This document shows, piece after piece, positions 1 to 6,354 of a stretch of 11,869 bases of DNA. This DNA comes from JAJQCI01 sp964388305 (GTDB lineage Bacteria > Bacillota > Clostridia > Lachnospirales > CAG-274), in the NCBI GenBank assembly GCA_964388305.1, contig CAYMAA010000052.1:1-11869 (forward strand), read 5' to 3'. The notes beneath the pieces were generated by a model. The model did no database searches. It was given only the letters and a program-made list of their open reading frames with translations, and had not been told where the DNA came from. How positions within the stretch are numbered: the stretch's first letter is position 1; each line of letters opens with the position of its first letter. A program made the position numbers and the translations under genes.

Positions 1-5
1 TTGAT

Positions 6-33
6 AAAAAAGAACTCATAAGCTCCGTATAAG
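6..33 (-). terminator. Possible terminator of tRNA-Leu
   Basis: Immediately 3' of the tRNA on the minus strand, a weak hairpin can form: 29-33 pairs with 15-19, five pairs including one G-U. It is followed by a U-rich run from 14 down to 6. Position and U-run fit a terminator, but the stem is short and the assignment is tentative. Confidence 0.35.
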
Positions 34-117
34 TGCCGACAGTGGGACTCGAACCCACACACCCTTGCGGATAACAGATTTTGAGTCTGTCGCGTCTGCC
101 AATTCCGCCATATCGGC
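34..117 (-). tRNA. tRNA-Leu, anticodon CAA
   Basis: The minus strand folds as an 84-nt class II tRNA with the long variable arm expected for leucine. The acceptor arm GCCGATA (117-111) pairs with TGTCGGC, leaving discriminator A at 34. The anticodon stem is 74-78 with 86-90, and the seven-base loop CTCAAAA places anticodon CAA at 83-81, which reads UUG. The T-arm carries the standard GGTTCGAGTCC sequence. The 3' CCA is not encoded, so it must be added after transcription. It stands alone in view and diverges from the sporulation genes to its right. Confidence 0.96.
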
Positions 118-130
118 CAATGCAATAATT

Positions 131-159
131 ATTTTATCAAACACTTCCAATTCTGTCAA
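131..159 (-). promoter_or_regulatory. Vegetative promoter of tRNA-Leu
   Basis: On the minus strand a perfect -35 TTGACA (159-154) is followed after 17 bases by -10 TAAAAT (136-131). Transcription would begin near 124, a few bases before the mature tRNA 5' end at 117. This matches a sigma-A promoter serving only this tRNA. Confidence 0.65.
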
Positions 160-194
160 CCCCTTTTTTATAAAACATCTATAATCGCCATTGT

Positions 195-222
195 CACACA
201 ATAACGCAAATTTCATAATATA
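195..222 (+). promoter_or_regulatory. Sigma-K-like mother-cell promoter
   Basis: The stretch 214-222 reads CATAATATA, an exact match to the sigma-K -10 pattern CATAnnnTA. An AC dinucleotide at 196-197 lies 16 bases upstream, as in the sigma-K -35. The -10 also resembles sigma-E (CATACAnT, six of eight), but no good sigma-E -35 is present. A start near 230 gives a leader of about 35 bases ending in AGGAGG at 254-259. The short consensus makes chance matches possible in AT-rich DNA; its position before a Cys-rich gene next to spoIVA raises its credibility. Confidence 0.5.
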
Positions 223-265
223 CACTATGAGAGGGGAAAACAAAATAAATTTTAGGAGGTATATT

Positions 266-1150
266 ATGAGCGCTTTTGATATGAACAGCTGCGGATGCTG
301 CGGCTTAAACAATACAATTAAAGACGAATGTTTAATTGCATTTAAGGTTTATGACTTTTTCAGAATACAGGAATGTTTAACATTTGACAATATAGGCTAT
401 GCAAGAGCAGCCGAAACAGCAAATACAGACGGCAGTACAATTAATGAGGGAGATGTTATTATTCCGCCGGCAAACACCGCCGCCGTAACAATTAAGGATT
501 TTGAAATTGACAAGGTAAATGTTATTAACAAGAGGAAAAATCCATTCAGAAAAGGATACTATGATGTGGAATTGCAGTTTATATTTGTTTATAAATTAAG
601 ATTTGACGACCAGCTCGGAAACAGCTTAGGCTGCGTACTTGCCACAAGCACATTTACCGCAAAGGTTACGCTTTTCGGGTCTATTGATACTGATATTAAC
701 CTTTCTACAGATTTATTCAGCTGCTGCAACAACGGCGTCACCCTTGAAGCAAATCCCTTTATTTGGGTTGAAAGCAAGGCAATCCCTCTTGCTGCGGAGC
801 TTGCTTACAATGAGTGCTGCTGCAACAGCGACGGTTCTTCTCCGTTAACGGGCGTAAAGGTTACAATCGGTCTTTTTGCGATAATTAAGCTCTTCAGAAT
901 TGTCAACCTTCTTGTGGAGAGCAAAGGCTTCTGTATTCCCGAAGAGAATGATGCCGTTCAGTCTACGGATCCATGCGAATTTTTTGAAAACCTTGATTTT
1001 CCCATGGACTCCTTTGCGCCTCCTCAAAAGCCCGAATTTAACGCAGGCATTTCCTCAAACATTCCAGCAAAGTCAAAAAAGGACAGTGATGACAAAACAA
1101 ACGACAGCGGCAGCAGTAACTGCGGATGCGGCTGCGGCTGCGGCTGCTGA
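266..1150 (+). CDS. Cysteine-rich protein, putative spore coat component
   Basis: The protein has 294 residues. I chose ATG 266 because AGGAGG (254-259) sits six bases upstream; an in-frame ATG at 191 has no such site and precedes the predicted promoter. There are 18 cysteines: an N-terminal SCGCCG cluster (8-13), CC and CCC clusters in the middle, and a C-terminal tail of five alternating Cys-Gly units after a polar Lys/Asp/Ser linker. The central part looks beta-rich (segment beginning PFRKGYYDVELQF, then TFTAKVTLFG). No signal peptide or membrane helix is evident. From memory this layout resembles unnamed Cys-rich proteins of Clostridia, but I recognise no characterised domain. Location before spoIVA, the sigma-K-like promoter and the disulfide-capable tail suggest, by inference, a spore coat or exosporium protein. 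Metal binding is an alternative. Confidence 0.85.
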   Translation: MSAFDMNSCGCCGLNNTIKDECLIAFKVYDFFRIQECLTFDNIGYARAAETANTDGSTINEGDVIIPPANTAAVTIKDFEIDKVNVINKRKNPFRKGYYDVELQFIFVYKLRFDDQLGNSLGCVLATSTFTAKVTLFGSIDTDINLSTDLFSCCNNGVTLEANPFIWVESKAIPLAAELAYNECCCNSDGSSPLTGVKVTIGLFAIIKLFRIVNLLVESKGFCIPEENDAVQSTDPCEFFENLDFPMDSFAPPQKPEFNAGISSNIPAKSKKDSDDKTNDSGSSNCGCGCGCGC

Positions 1151-1159
1151 AATATACAA

Positions 1160-1203
1160 GCCGTTGTGCCCGGCCTGAGGCGCGCAGCCTGCCAAACAAC
1201 GGC
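1160..1203 (+). other. Long stem-loop between Cys-rich gene and spoIVA
   Basis: An 8-bp perfect stem joins GCCGTTGT (1160-1167) to ACAACGGC (1196-1203). Inside it, GGC 1172-1174 can pair with GCC 1191-1193 and AGGC 1178-1181 with GCCT 1187-1190, leaving a five-base loop. It starts nine bases after the stop codon, where a terminator or 3'-end stabiliser would be expected. No U-run follows directly (the next bases are ATTAACA), so it is not a canonical intrinsic terminator. Confidence 0.5.
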
Positions 1204-1219
1204 ATTAACAATGTTTAAG

Positions 1220-1247
1220 TAATATTTTTCCTCCCTGCGCATATTTT
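1220..1247 (+). promoter_or_regulatory. Sigma-E-like promoter of spoIVA
   Basis: TAATATT at 1220-1226 matches the sigma-E -35 pattern (KMATATT) exactly. After 13 bases, CATATTTT at 1240-1247 matches six of eight positions of the sigma-E -10 CATACAnT. The -10 also fits sigma-K CATAnnnTA (1240-1248). Transcription would start near 1254-1256, leaving a leader of about 28 bases with the ribosome binding site intact. In Bacillus spoIVA is known to be sigma-E dependent, which supports the call. The spacing is at the short end. Confidence 0.5.
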
Positions 1248-1278
1248 AAAATAAAGACAAAATTATGCAGGGAGGAAA
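1227..1278. repeat. 12-bp inverted repeat spanning spoIVA RBS
   Basis: TTTCCTCCCTGC (1227-1238) is the exact reverse complement of GCAGGGAGGAAA (1267-1278), with a 28-base spacer. The right arm contains the spoIVA ribosome binding site GGGAGG (1270-1275). The left arm is an anti-Shine-Dalgarno sequence. The arms flank the predicted -10 element, so the left arm would be absent from a transcript beginning at that promoter but present in read-through from the upstream gene. Confidence 0.7.
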
Positions 1279-1282
1279 TTTT

Positions 1283-2761
1283 ATGGACAGATATGAAATT
1301 TACAAAGATATAGAAACCCGATGCGGCGGAAACATTTACATAGGGGTGGTAGGCCCTGTGAGAACAGGAAAATCCACATTTATAAAAGCATTTATGGAGG
1401 AGCTTGTTTTGCCCAATATCGCAAACACTCACGAAAAAAAGCGTGTACGGGACGAAATCCCCCAAAGCGGCGATGGCAAAATTATTATGACAACAGAGCC
1501 AAAATTTATTCCGGGTGAGGCAGTAAAAATAAATTTGGATAACACCATAGAGTTTTCCATAAGGCTTATAGACTGCGTTGGCTATATGGCGGAGGGCGCA
1601 ACGGGATATATGGACGGAGATGCTCCGAGAATGGTAACAACACCATGGTCGGAAGAAAAAATCCCCTTTGAGCAGGCGGCGGAAACAGGCACAAGAAAAG
1701 TAATTAACGACCATTCCTCCATAGGAATTGTCGTAACAACAGACGGTTCGGTTACAAACCTGCCAAGAGAAGCATACATACCTCCCGAGGAAAGAGTTGT
1801 AAACGAGCTTAAAGCAATCAATAAGCCTTTTGTTGTGCTGTATAACACAAACACCCCCACGGCGGAAAAAACAATAAATGAGGCAAAAGCCATGGAGAAA
1901 AAATACGGAGTTACGGTTATCCCCATAGACTGCCTGAAGCTTAAGGTTGAAAACATCGAGTACATATTGGGAGCAGTTTTAAGGGAATTTCCCATAACAG
2001 AAATCAAATTCCGCCTTCCGGGCTGGATTGACCCTCTCCCTGATGATAACCCTATAAAAAATGCCTATATTCAAAGCATATTATGCGGAGCTGAAAGTAT
2101 TAACCGCATTAAAGACGTTGATAATATGCTTGATATTGTACTTCAAAACGAAAACACAAAAAAGGCGTCTGTGGAAAAAATTAATTTAAGCGACGGCAGT
2201 GCGCTTATAGATATAGCTGTAAACGACAATCTTTTCTACAAAACCTTAAGCGAAACCACGGGAACAGACATTTTTTCGGACAGTCAGCTTATTTCCACCA
2301 TAAAACAGCTTTCAGCGGCAAATGCGGAGTACAACAAAATTAAAAATGCCCTTAATGAGGTAAATGTTAAAGGCTACGGCGCTGTTGCGCCTCAGCTTAC
2401 GGAAACCCGCCTTGACGAGCCTGAGCTTATAAAGCACGGTGGAAGCTACGGAATTAAAATGAAAGCAAAGGCATACAGCCTTCATTTAATAAAAGCTCCG
2501 CTGGAAACAGAGGTTGCGCCTATTGTAGGCACGGAGGAGCAAAGCCGTGAACTGCTTAATTATTTAAAAGAGCAGTATAAAAACAACCCCGAAAAAATCT
2601 GGAGCTATAACATTTTCGGAAAAACTCTTGCGGATTTGGTTAATGACGGTCTTAACAACAAACTTACAAATATGCCCGAACAGGCTCAGCTAAAGCTGTG
2701 TAAGGCTGTAGAAAAAATAATAAACCACGGAAGCGGCGGAATTATATGTATTCTTATCTGA
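1283..2761 (+). CDS. spoIVA: Stage IV sporulation protein A (coat ATPase)
   Basis: SpoIVA polymerises with ATP hydrolysis on the mother-cell face of the forespore membrane, forming the platform on which the spore coat assembles. The protein has 492 residues, the same length as the Bacillus subtilis protein, and aligns with it from end to end by eye. The Walker A motif is GPVRTGKS (24-31, Lys30), sensor threonines lie in TTEPKF (70-75), and the Walker B-like strand RLIDCVGY contains Asp97. The C-terminus ends in a hydrophobic GSGGIICILI segment like the family's membrane-anchoring end that contacts SpoVM. ATG 1283 follows GGGAGG by seven bases; an in-frame ATG six codons upstream overlaps the binding-site region and lacks a site of its own. 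It is probably expressed from the sigma-E-like promoter just upstream and ends at a strong terminator. Confidence 0.97.
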   Translation: MDRYEIYKDIETRCGGNIYIGVVGPVRTGKSTFIKAFMEELVLPNIANTHEKKRVRDEIPQSGDGKIIMTTEPKFIPGEAVKINLDNTIEFSIRLIDCVGYMAEGATGYMDGDAPRMVTTPWSEEKIPFEQAAETGTRKVINDHSSIGIVVTTDGSVTNLPREAYIPPEERVVNELKAINKPFVVLYNTNTPTAEKTINEAKAMEKKYGVTVIPIDCLKLKVENIEYILGAVLREFPITEIKFRLPGWIDPLPDDNPIKNAYIQSILCGAESINRIKDVDNMLDIVLQNENTKKASVEKINLSDGSALIDIAVNDNLFYKTLSETTGTDIFSDSQLISTIKQLSAANAEYNKIKNALNEVNVKGYGAVAPQLTETRLDEPELIKHGGSYGIKMKAKAYSLHLIKAPLETEVAPIVGTEEQSRELLNYLKEQYKNNPEKIWSYNIFGKTLADLVNDGLNNKLTNMPEQAQLKLCKAVEKIINHGSGGIICILI

Positions 2762-2774
2762 AATTTATATTACA

Positions 2775-2802
2775 AAAAGCTCCCCGTAATTGAGGAGCTT
2801 TT
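2775..2802. terminator. Bidirectional terminator, spoIVA/pckA
   Basis: AAAAGCTCC (2775-2783) pairs perfectly with GGAGCTTTT (2794-2802) around a ten-base loop. A T-run flanks the stem on both strands. It lies 13 bases after the spoIVA stop and 20 bases beyond the pckA stop, so it can end both convergent transcripts. Confidence 0.85.
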
Positions 2803-2822
2803 AATTTATATGTTAAACTTAA

Positions 2823-4418
2823 TTAAGCCTTAGGCCCTGCCTCGGCAATGTTCTTTGGCATATTGGGGTACTTCTTGGAGAAGTTGTCGTGGAACATCTT
2901 CGCAAGGTTCTTTGCCGCTTTGTCATAAGCCGCCTTGTCATCCCAAGTATCTCTCGGGTTCATAATCTCGGAAGGTACGTTAGGACAAGTCTGAGGAACA
3001 TCAAGATTAAATACATCGTTATGCTTATATTCAACATTGTCAAAATCGCCGTTTAAAGCCGCTGTAACCATAGCTCTTGTATATTTAAGCTTCATTCTGC
3101 TGCCAAGCTTTCCGTCACCGGATGCAGGGCCGCCTGTCCAGCCGGTATTTACAAGATAAACCTTTGTGCCGTACTTATCAAGCTTTTCACCAAGCATATT
3201 AGCATATACTGAAGGATCCATTGGCATAAATGGCTCACCGAAAAGTGTTGAGAATGTAGGCTGTGGTTCTTTAACACCTCTCTCGGTACCTGCAAGCTTG
3301 GATGTAAAGCCTGTTACAAAGTGATACATAGCTGCATTTTTATCAAGCTTGGAAATTGGAGGAAGTACACCGAAAGCATCTGCTGTAAGGAAAATAACAA
3401 CCTTAGGTATTCCGCCCTCTCCCGGTATAGCAGAGTTGCTGATAAAGTCTACAGGATAACCAACACGAGTATTTTCTGTAAGTGTTCTGTCGGCAAAATC
3501 AAATTCTCTTGTGTTTTCGTCCATAATAACATTTTCCACAAGGCTGCCGAATTTAATTGCATGATATATTTCAGGCTCGTTTTCTTCTTTAAGGTCGATA
3601 CACTTAGCGTAGCAGCCGCCCTCAAAGTTGAAGATGCCTGTTTCGGACCAGCCATGCTCGTCATCGCCGATAAGCTTTCTTGCGGGGTCTGCCGAAAGAG
3701 TGGTTTTACCTGTGCCTGAAAGACCGAAAAATACGGCTGTTTCGTGTGTTTCGGGATCCATATTTGCGGAGCAGTGCATAGGCAGCACATTTTCCTTTGG
3801 CATTAAGTAATTCATTACAGAGAATACACTCTTCTTAATCTCTCCCGAGTAAGCGGAGCCTGCAATAATAACTTCCTTCTGCTCATAATCAACAATAATA
3901 GCCGCTTCGGAATGAACTCCGTCAATCTCCGGTATACACTTGAAGCCGGGCGCCACAATAATGGTAAAGTCAGCCTCGCCATAGTTGGCAAGCTCTTCCT
4001 CTGTAGGACGAATTAATAACTGATGAATAAATAAGTTCTGACAGGCTCTTTCATTTACAATTCTGAACTTCTTCTGATTTTCCTTGGAAGCGCCTGCAAA
4101 ACCGTCAAATATAAATACTTCTCTGTTCTGAAGATATGCAACCATTTTAGACCTGATTGCGTTAAACTTCTCTTGAGAAATCGGGCGGTTAACCTTGCCC
4201 CATGCAATACTGTCGTGAACAGCAGGTGTATCTACAATAAATTTATCTTCGGGAGAACGGCCTGTGTACTTGCCTGTTTTAATAACCAAAGCGCCTGTAT
4301 TGCTAAGCTCGCCCTCACCTCTTCTGAGAGCAGCCTCAACAAGCTTGGCAGGAGCCAAATTTCTGTAAACTGCTTTAGGACTGATAATTCCTAACTTTTC
4401 TAATCCAAATGTTTCCAT
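2823..4418 (-). CDS. pckA: Phosphoenolpyruvate carboxykinase (ATP)
   Basis: This cytoplasmic enzyme interconverts oxaloacetate plus ATP with PEP, CO2 and ADP (EC 4.1.1.49). It serves gluconeogenesis or, in many anaerobes, ATP-forming carboxylation of PEP. The protein has 531 residues, close to the 540 of E. coli PckA. Visible motifs are GRSPEDKF (53-60, substrate Arg54), the Tyr190 to Lys196 segment of the active site, the kinase P-loop GLSGTGKTTLS (232-242, Lys238) and the metal-binding IGDDEHGW (250-257). The P-loop type identifies the ATP-dependent family rather than the GTP enzyme. The ATG at 4418 follows an AGGAGG site by seven bases (TTTTTAA). The gene is monocistronic, with its own promoter at 4538-4566 and a leader of roughly 110 bases containing a hairpin, and it shares the downstream terminator with spoIVA. 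Confidence 0.98.
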   Translation of the reverse strand: METFGLEKLGIISPKAVYRNLAPAKLVEAALRRGEGELSNTGALVIKTGKYTGRSPEDKFIVDTPAVHDSIAWGKVNRPISQEKFNAIRSKMVAYLQNREVFIFDGFAGASKENQKKFRIVNERACQNLFIHQLLIRPTEEELANYGEADFTIIVAPGFKCIPEIDGVHSEAAIIVDYEQKEVIIAGSAYSGEIKKSVFSVMNYLMPKENVLPMHCSANMDPETHETAVFFGLSGTGKTTLSADPARKLIGDDEHGWSETGIFNFEGGCYAKCIDLKEENEPEIYHAIKFGSLVENVIMDENTREFDFADRTLTENTRVGYPVDFISNSAIPGEGGIPKVVIFLTADAFGVLPPISKLDKNAAMYHFVTGFTSKLAGTERGVKEPQPTFSTLFGEPFMPMDPSVYANMLGEKLDKYGTKVYLVNTGWTGGPASGDGKLGSRMKLKYTRAMVTAALNGDFDNVEYKHNDVFNLDVPQTCPNVPSEIMNPRDTWDDKAAYDKAAKNLAKMFHDNFSKKYPNMPKNIAEAGPKA

Positions 4419-4463
4419 TTTTAAACCTCCTATTATTATATTCTTAAATTTTTAACCACACAA

Positions 4464-4484
4464 GCTGTGCCTAAGCAGCACAGC
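4464..4484 (-). other. Stem-loop in the pckA leader
   Basis: GCTGTGC (4464-4470) pairs perfectly with GCACAGC (4478-4484) around a seven-base loop. It is GC-rich in an otherwise AT-rich leader and lies about midway between the predicted start of transcription (near 4531) and the pckA start codon. No U-run follows, so it is not a terminator. Its role is unknown; mRNA stabilisation or a protein-binding site are possibilities. Confidence 0.5.
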
Positions 4485-4537
4485 CGCTGCAGAGTACAAA
4501 CGGATCTTTCTTCCAAAATCTTCTGCAAACAATGTAG

Positions 4538-4566
4538 ATTATACACGATTTTCCCCAATATTTCAA
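4538..4566 (-). promoter_or_regulatory. Vegetative promoter of pckA
   Basis: On the minus strand, -35 TTGAAA (4566-4561) is followed after 17 bases by a perfect -10 TATAAT (4543-4538). Transcription would begin near 4531. The promoter lies 68 bases past the glyS stop codon, so pckA can be expressed separately from glyS. Confidence 0.75.
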
Positions 4567-4633
4567 TATTAAATCTTAATAAAAATATTAACGGACAATT
4601 TGCGTTTTTATACTTTTTTTACAACATTTAGAT

Positions 4634-6019
4634 TTAAAAGAACACTCTTTCCTCAATATAAGCTTTAAGTCCGCTGATTTTAATTCTCTCCTGCTCCATT
4701 GTATCCCTGTTTCTAACGGTAACACAACCGTCCTCCTTGGAGTCAAAATCGTAAGTAACGCAGAAAGGCGTTCCAATTTCGTCCTGTCTGCGGTAACGCT
4801 TGCCTATGGAAGATGCGTCATCATAATCTACCGCAAAATATTTGGCAAGCTCTGCGTAAACCTCCTGAGCCTCCGCTGCGAGCTTTTTGGAAAGAGGCAA
4901 AACGGCAGCCTTGTATGGAGCTATAGCAGGATGAAAACGGAGTACCGTTCTTACATCGCCGTTTTCAAGCTCCTCTTCCTCATAAGCCTCGCATAAAAAT
5001 GCGAGAGTAACTCTGTCTGCGCCGAGAGACGGCTCAATAACATAAGGAATGTACTTTTCGTTTGTTGCCGGGTCAAAATAGTCCATAGCCTCACCTGAGT
5101 GTGTCTGGTGTGCGTTAAGGTCAAAATCCGTTCTGGATGCAATTCCCCAAAGCTCCCCTCTTCCAAAAGGAAATTCGTACTCAATATCCGTTGTGGCGTT
5201 GGAGTAATGAGCAAGCTCCTCCTTGGAGTGGTCACGCATGGAAATATTTTCTTCCTTAATGTTAAGAGAAATAAGCCAATCGTGGCAAAAATCCTTCCAA
5301 TATTTGTGCCACTCAAGCTCTGTGCCGGGCTTGCAGAAAAATTCAAGCTCCATTTGCTCAAACTCTCTTGTACGGAAAGTAAAATTTCCCGGCGTAATTT
5401 CGTTACGGAAGGACTTTCCTACCTGCCCGATGCCAAAGGGCACTTTTTTACGGGCAGTTCTCTGAACATTTTTAAAGTTTACAAAAATACCCTGCGCCGT
5501 TTCGGGACGGAGATAAACAACATTCTTTTCGTCCTCCGTAACCCCCGCATGGGTTTTAAACATAAGGTTAAACTGACGAATATCCGTAAAATTGTGAGCG
5601 CCGCAGGAAGGACACGGAATATTGTTTTCTTCAATATAATTCTTCATCTTCTCGTTGCTCCAGCCGTCGCAGGCAACATCCAAACCGTTTTCCTTAACAT
5701 AGTCCTCAATAATATTGTCCGCTCTAAAACGCTCATGGCACTCCTTGCAGTCCATAAGCGGATCGTTAAAGCCTCCTACATGACCCGATGCAACCCAAAC
5801 CCGGGGATTCATAAGTATGGCGCAATCCACACCCGTGTTATAAGGACTTTCCTGTATAAACTTTTTCCACCATGCACGCTTAACATTGTTTTTAAGCTCT
5901 ACTCCCAAAGGGCCGTAGTCCCATGTATTTGCAAGACCTCCGTATATTTCCGATCCCGCATAAACAAAACCTCTTGCCTTTGCCAAAGCAACCACCTTGT
6001 CCATTGATTTTGCTGACAT
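4634..6019 (-). CDS. glyS: Glycyl-tRNA synthetase, dimeric class II type
   Basis: It charges tRNA-Gly with glycine using ATP (EC 6.1.1.14). The single 461-residue chain is the alpha-2 form (GlyQS/GRS1 type) rather than the split alpha/beta bacterial enzyme. Evidence includes the N-terminal GFVYAGSEIYGG (17-28), the class II motif 2 region FRNEITPGNFTFRTREFEQMELEFF (residues 204-228), and motif 3 GADRVTLAFL (333-342). A Cys pair at 91/94 and CPSC at 136-139 look like a zinc-binding insertion. The C-terminal 90 or so residues form the anticodon-binding domain. GGAGG lies six bases before ATG 6019. A T-box leader precedes the gene. No convincing terminator is visible between its stop and the pckA promoter. 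Confidence 0.98.
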   Translation of the reverse strand: MSAKSMDKVVALAKARGFVYAGSEIYGGLANTWDYGPLGVELKNNVKRAWWKKFIQESPYNTGVDCAILMNPRVWVASGHVGGFNDPLMDCKECHERFRADNIIEDYVKENGLDVACDGWSNEKMKNYIEENNIPCPSCGAHNFTDIRQFNLMFKTHAGVTEDEKNVVYLRPETAQGIFVNFKNVQRTARKKVPFGIGQVGKSFRNEITPGNFTFRTREFEQMELEFFCKPGTELEWHKYWKDFCHDWLISLNIKEENISMRDHSKEELAHYSNATTDIEYEFPFGRGELWGIASRTDFDLNAHQTHSGEAMDYFDPATNEKYIPYVIEPSLGADRVTLAFLCEAYEEEELENGDVRTVLRFHPAIAPYKAAVLPLSKKLAAEAQEVYAELAKYFAVDYDDASSIGKRYRRQDEIGTPFCVTYDFDSKEDGCVTVRNRDTMEQERIKISGLKAYIEERVFF

Positions 6020-6043
6020 AATAAACCTCCGTTTTTTTCAAAT

Positions 6044-6110
6044 AAAAAAGCATTTACACATTCAGGGACGAAAGATAATCTTCCGCGGTTCCACCCTGAT
6101 TGGCAAATAC
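6044..6110 (-). terminator. Candidate T-box terminator helix
   Basis: In the glyS leader RNA, GUAUUUGC (6110-6103) can pair with GUAAAUGC (6057-6050): eight pairs, two of them G-U. The 3' strand abuts a run of six U (6049-6044). This is the only helix I found that directly precedes the U-run. It would sit beneath the CAGGG/CCCUG helix of the T-box domain instead of replacing it as in a textbook terminator. The call was made by eye and has not been folded. Confidence 0.4.
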
Positions 6111-6220
6111 CCGACTTTTAAACTTGCTCAGAAGCGCCGCCAAAAAGCCGCCCCTGCCTGCCTTTCACCGCCGCAGACTCGCTAAACGGAGCTTATTGCT
6201 TTTATTCCTCTTCATCATAG
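6044..6220 (-). promoter_or_regulatory. T-box riboswitch of glyS
   Basis: The leader RNA contains the T-box sequence CAGGGUGGAACCGCGG (6098-6083), whose UGGAACC bulge binds the free CCA end of uncharged tRNA. The antiterminator is complete: CAGGG (6098-6094) pairs with CCCUG (6067-6063), the bulge is 6093-6087, and GCGGAAGA (6086-6079) pairs fully with UCUUUCGU (6075-6068) around loop UUA. Upstream, Stem I elements are visible: GAAGAGGA, AGCGAG and GGUGAAAGGC. The glycine specifier is probably a GGC triplet; 6141-6139 and 6149-6147 are candidates I cannot tell apart. By family, uncharged tRNA-Gly should raise glyS expression. Confidence 0.9.
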
Positions 6221-6242
6221 CAAACATTTTTCAATTTATATC

Positions 6243-6271
6243 ATTCTACCAAATTTTTTATTAAAAGTCAA
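6243..6271 (-). promoter_or_regulatory. Vegetative promoter of the glyS leader
   Basis: On the minus strand, -35 TTGACT (6271-6266) is followed after 17 bases by -10 TAGAAT (6248-6243). A start near 6236 gives a leader of about 217 bases, which accommodates Stem I, the T-box domain and the ribosome binding site. Confidence 0.7.
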
Positions 6272-6295
6272 GCCAAATTTTTTATAATAATAATT

Positions 6296-6309
6296 GCATA
6301 ATTGTATGC
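6296..6309 (-). terminator. Weak hairpin after the vanZ-family gene
   Basis: GCATA and TATGC form a five-base-pair hairpin with a four-base loop, about 45 bases past the VanZ-family stop. On the minus strand an AT-rich stretch with a run of six T follows at a distance. It is too weak to call confidently, but it is the only hairpin I see between this gene and the glyS promoter. Confidence 0.2.
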
Positions 6310-6354
6310 TTGCTTCGTCAGAGAATGATGTAAAATTATTCGGCGTTATATTAA

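Noticed and set aside
191..265. Upstream in-frame ATG adding 25 residues to the Cys-rich protein
   Set aside because: No ribosome binding site, overlaps the predicted promoter, and a strong AGGAGG serves ATG 266.
16..312. Minus-strand open frame of 98 codons
   Set aside because: It runs through the tRNA-Leu and antisense to the Cys-rich gene start; no ribosome binding site or family resemblance.
1239..1245. GCATATT as a sigma-E -35 element
   Set aside because: It matches the -35 pattern, but the resulting transcript would start inside the spoIVA ribosome binding site; using the same bases as the -10 gives a workable promoter.
3321..3719. 132-codon plus-strand frame
   Set aside because: Antisense to pckA with no start signals and no recognisable protein.
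4576..4591. TTAATA/TATTAA palindrome after glyS
   Set aside because: An AT-only six-pair stem with no following T-run; too weak to call a terminator in such AT-rich DNA.
5099..6007. 302-codon plus-strand frame
   Set aside because: Entirely antisense to glyS, whose motifs are unmistakable; the long frame is a codon-usage shadow.
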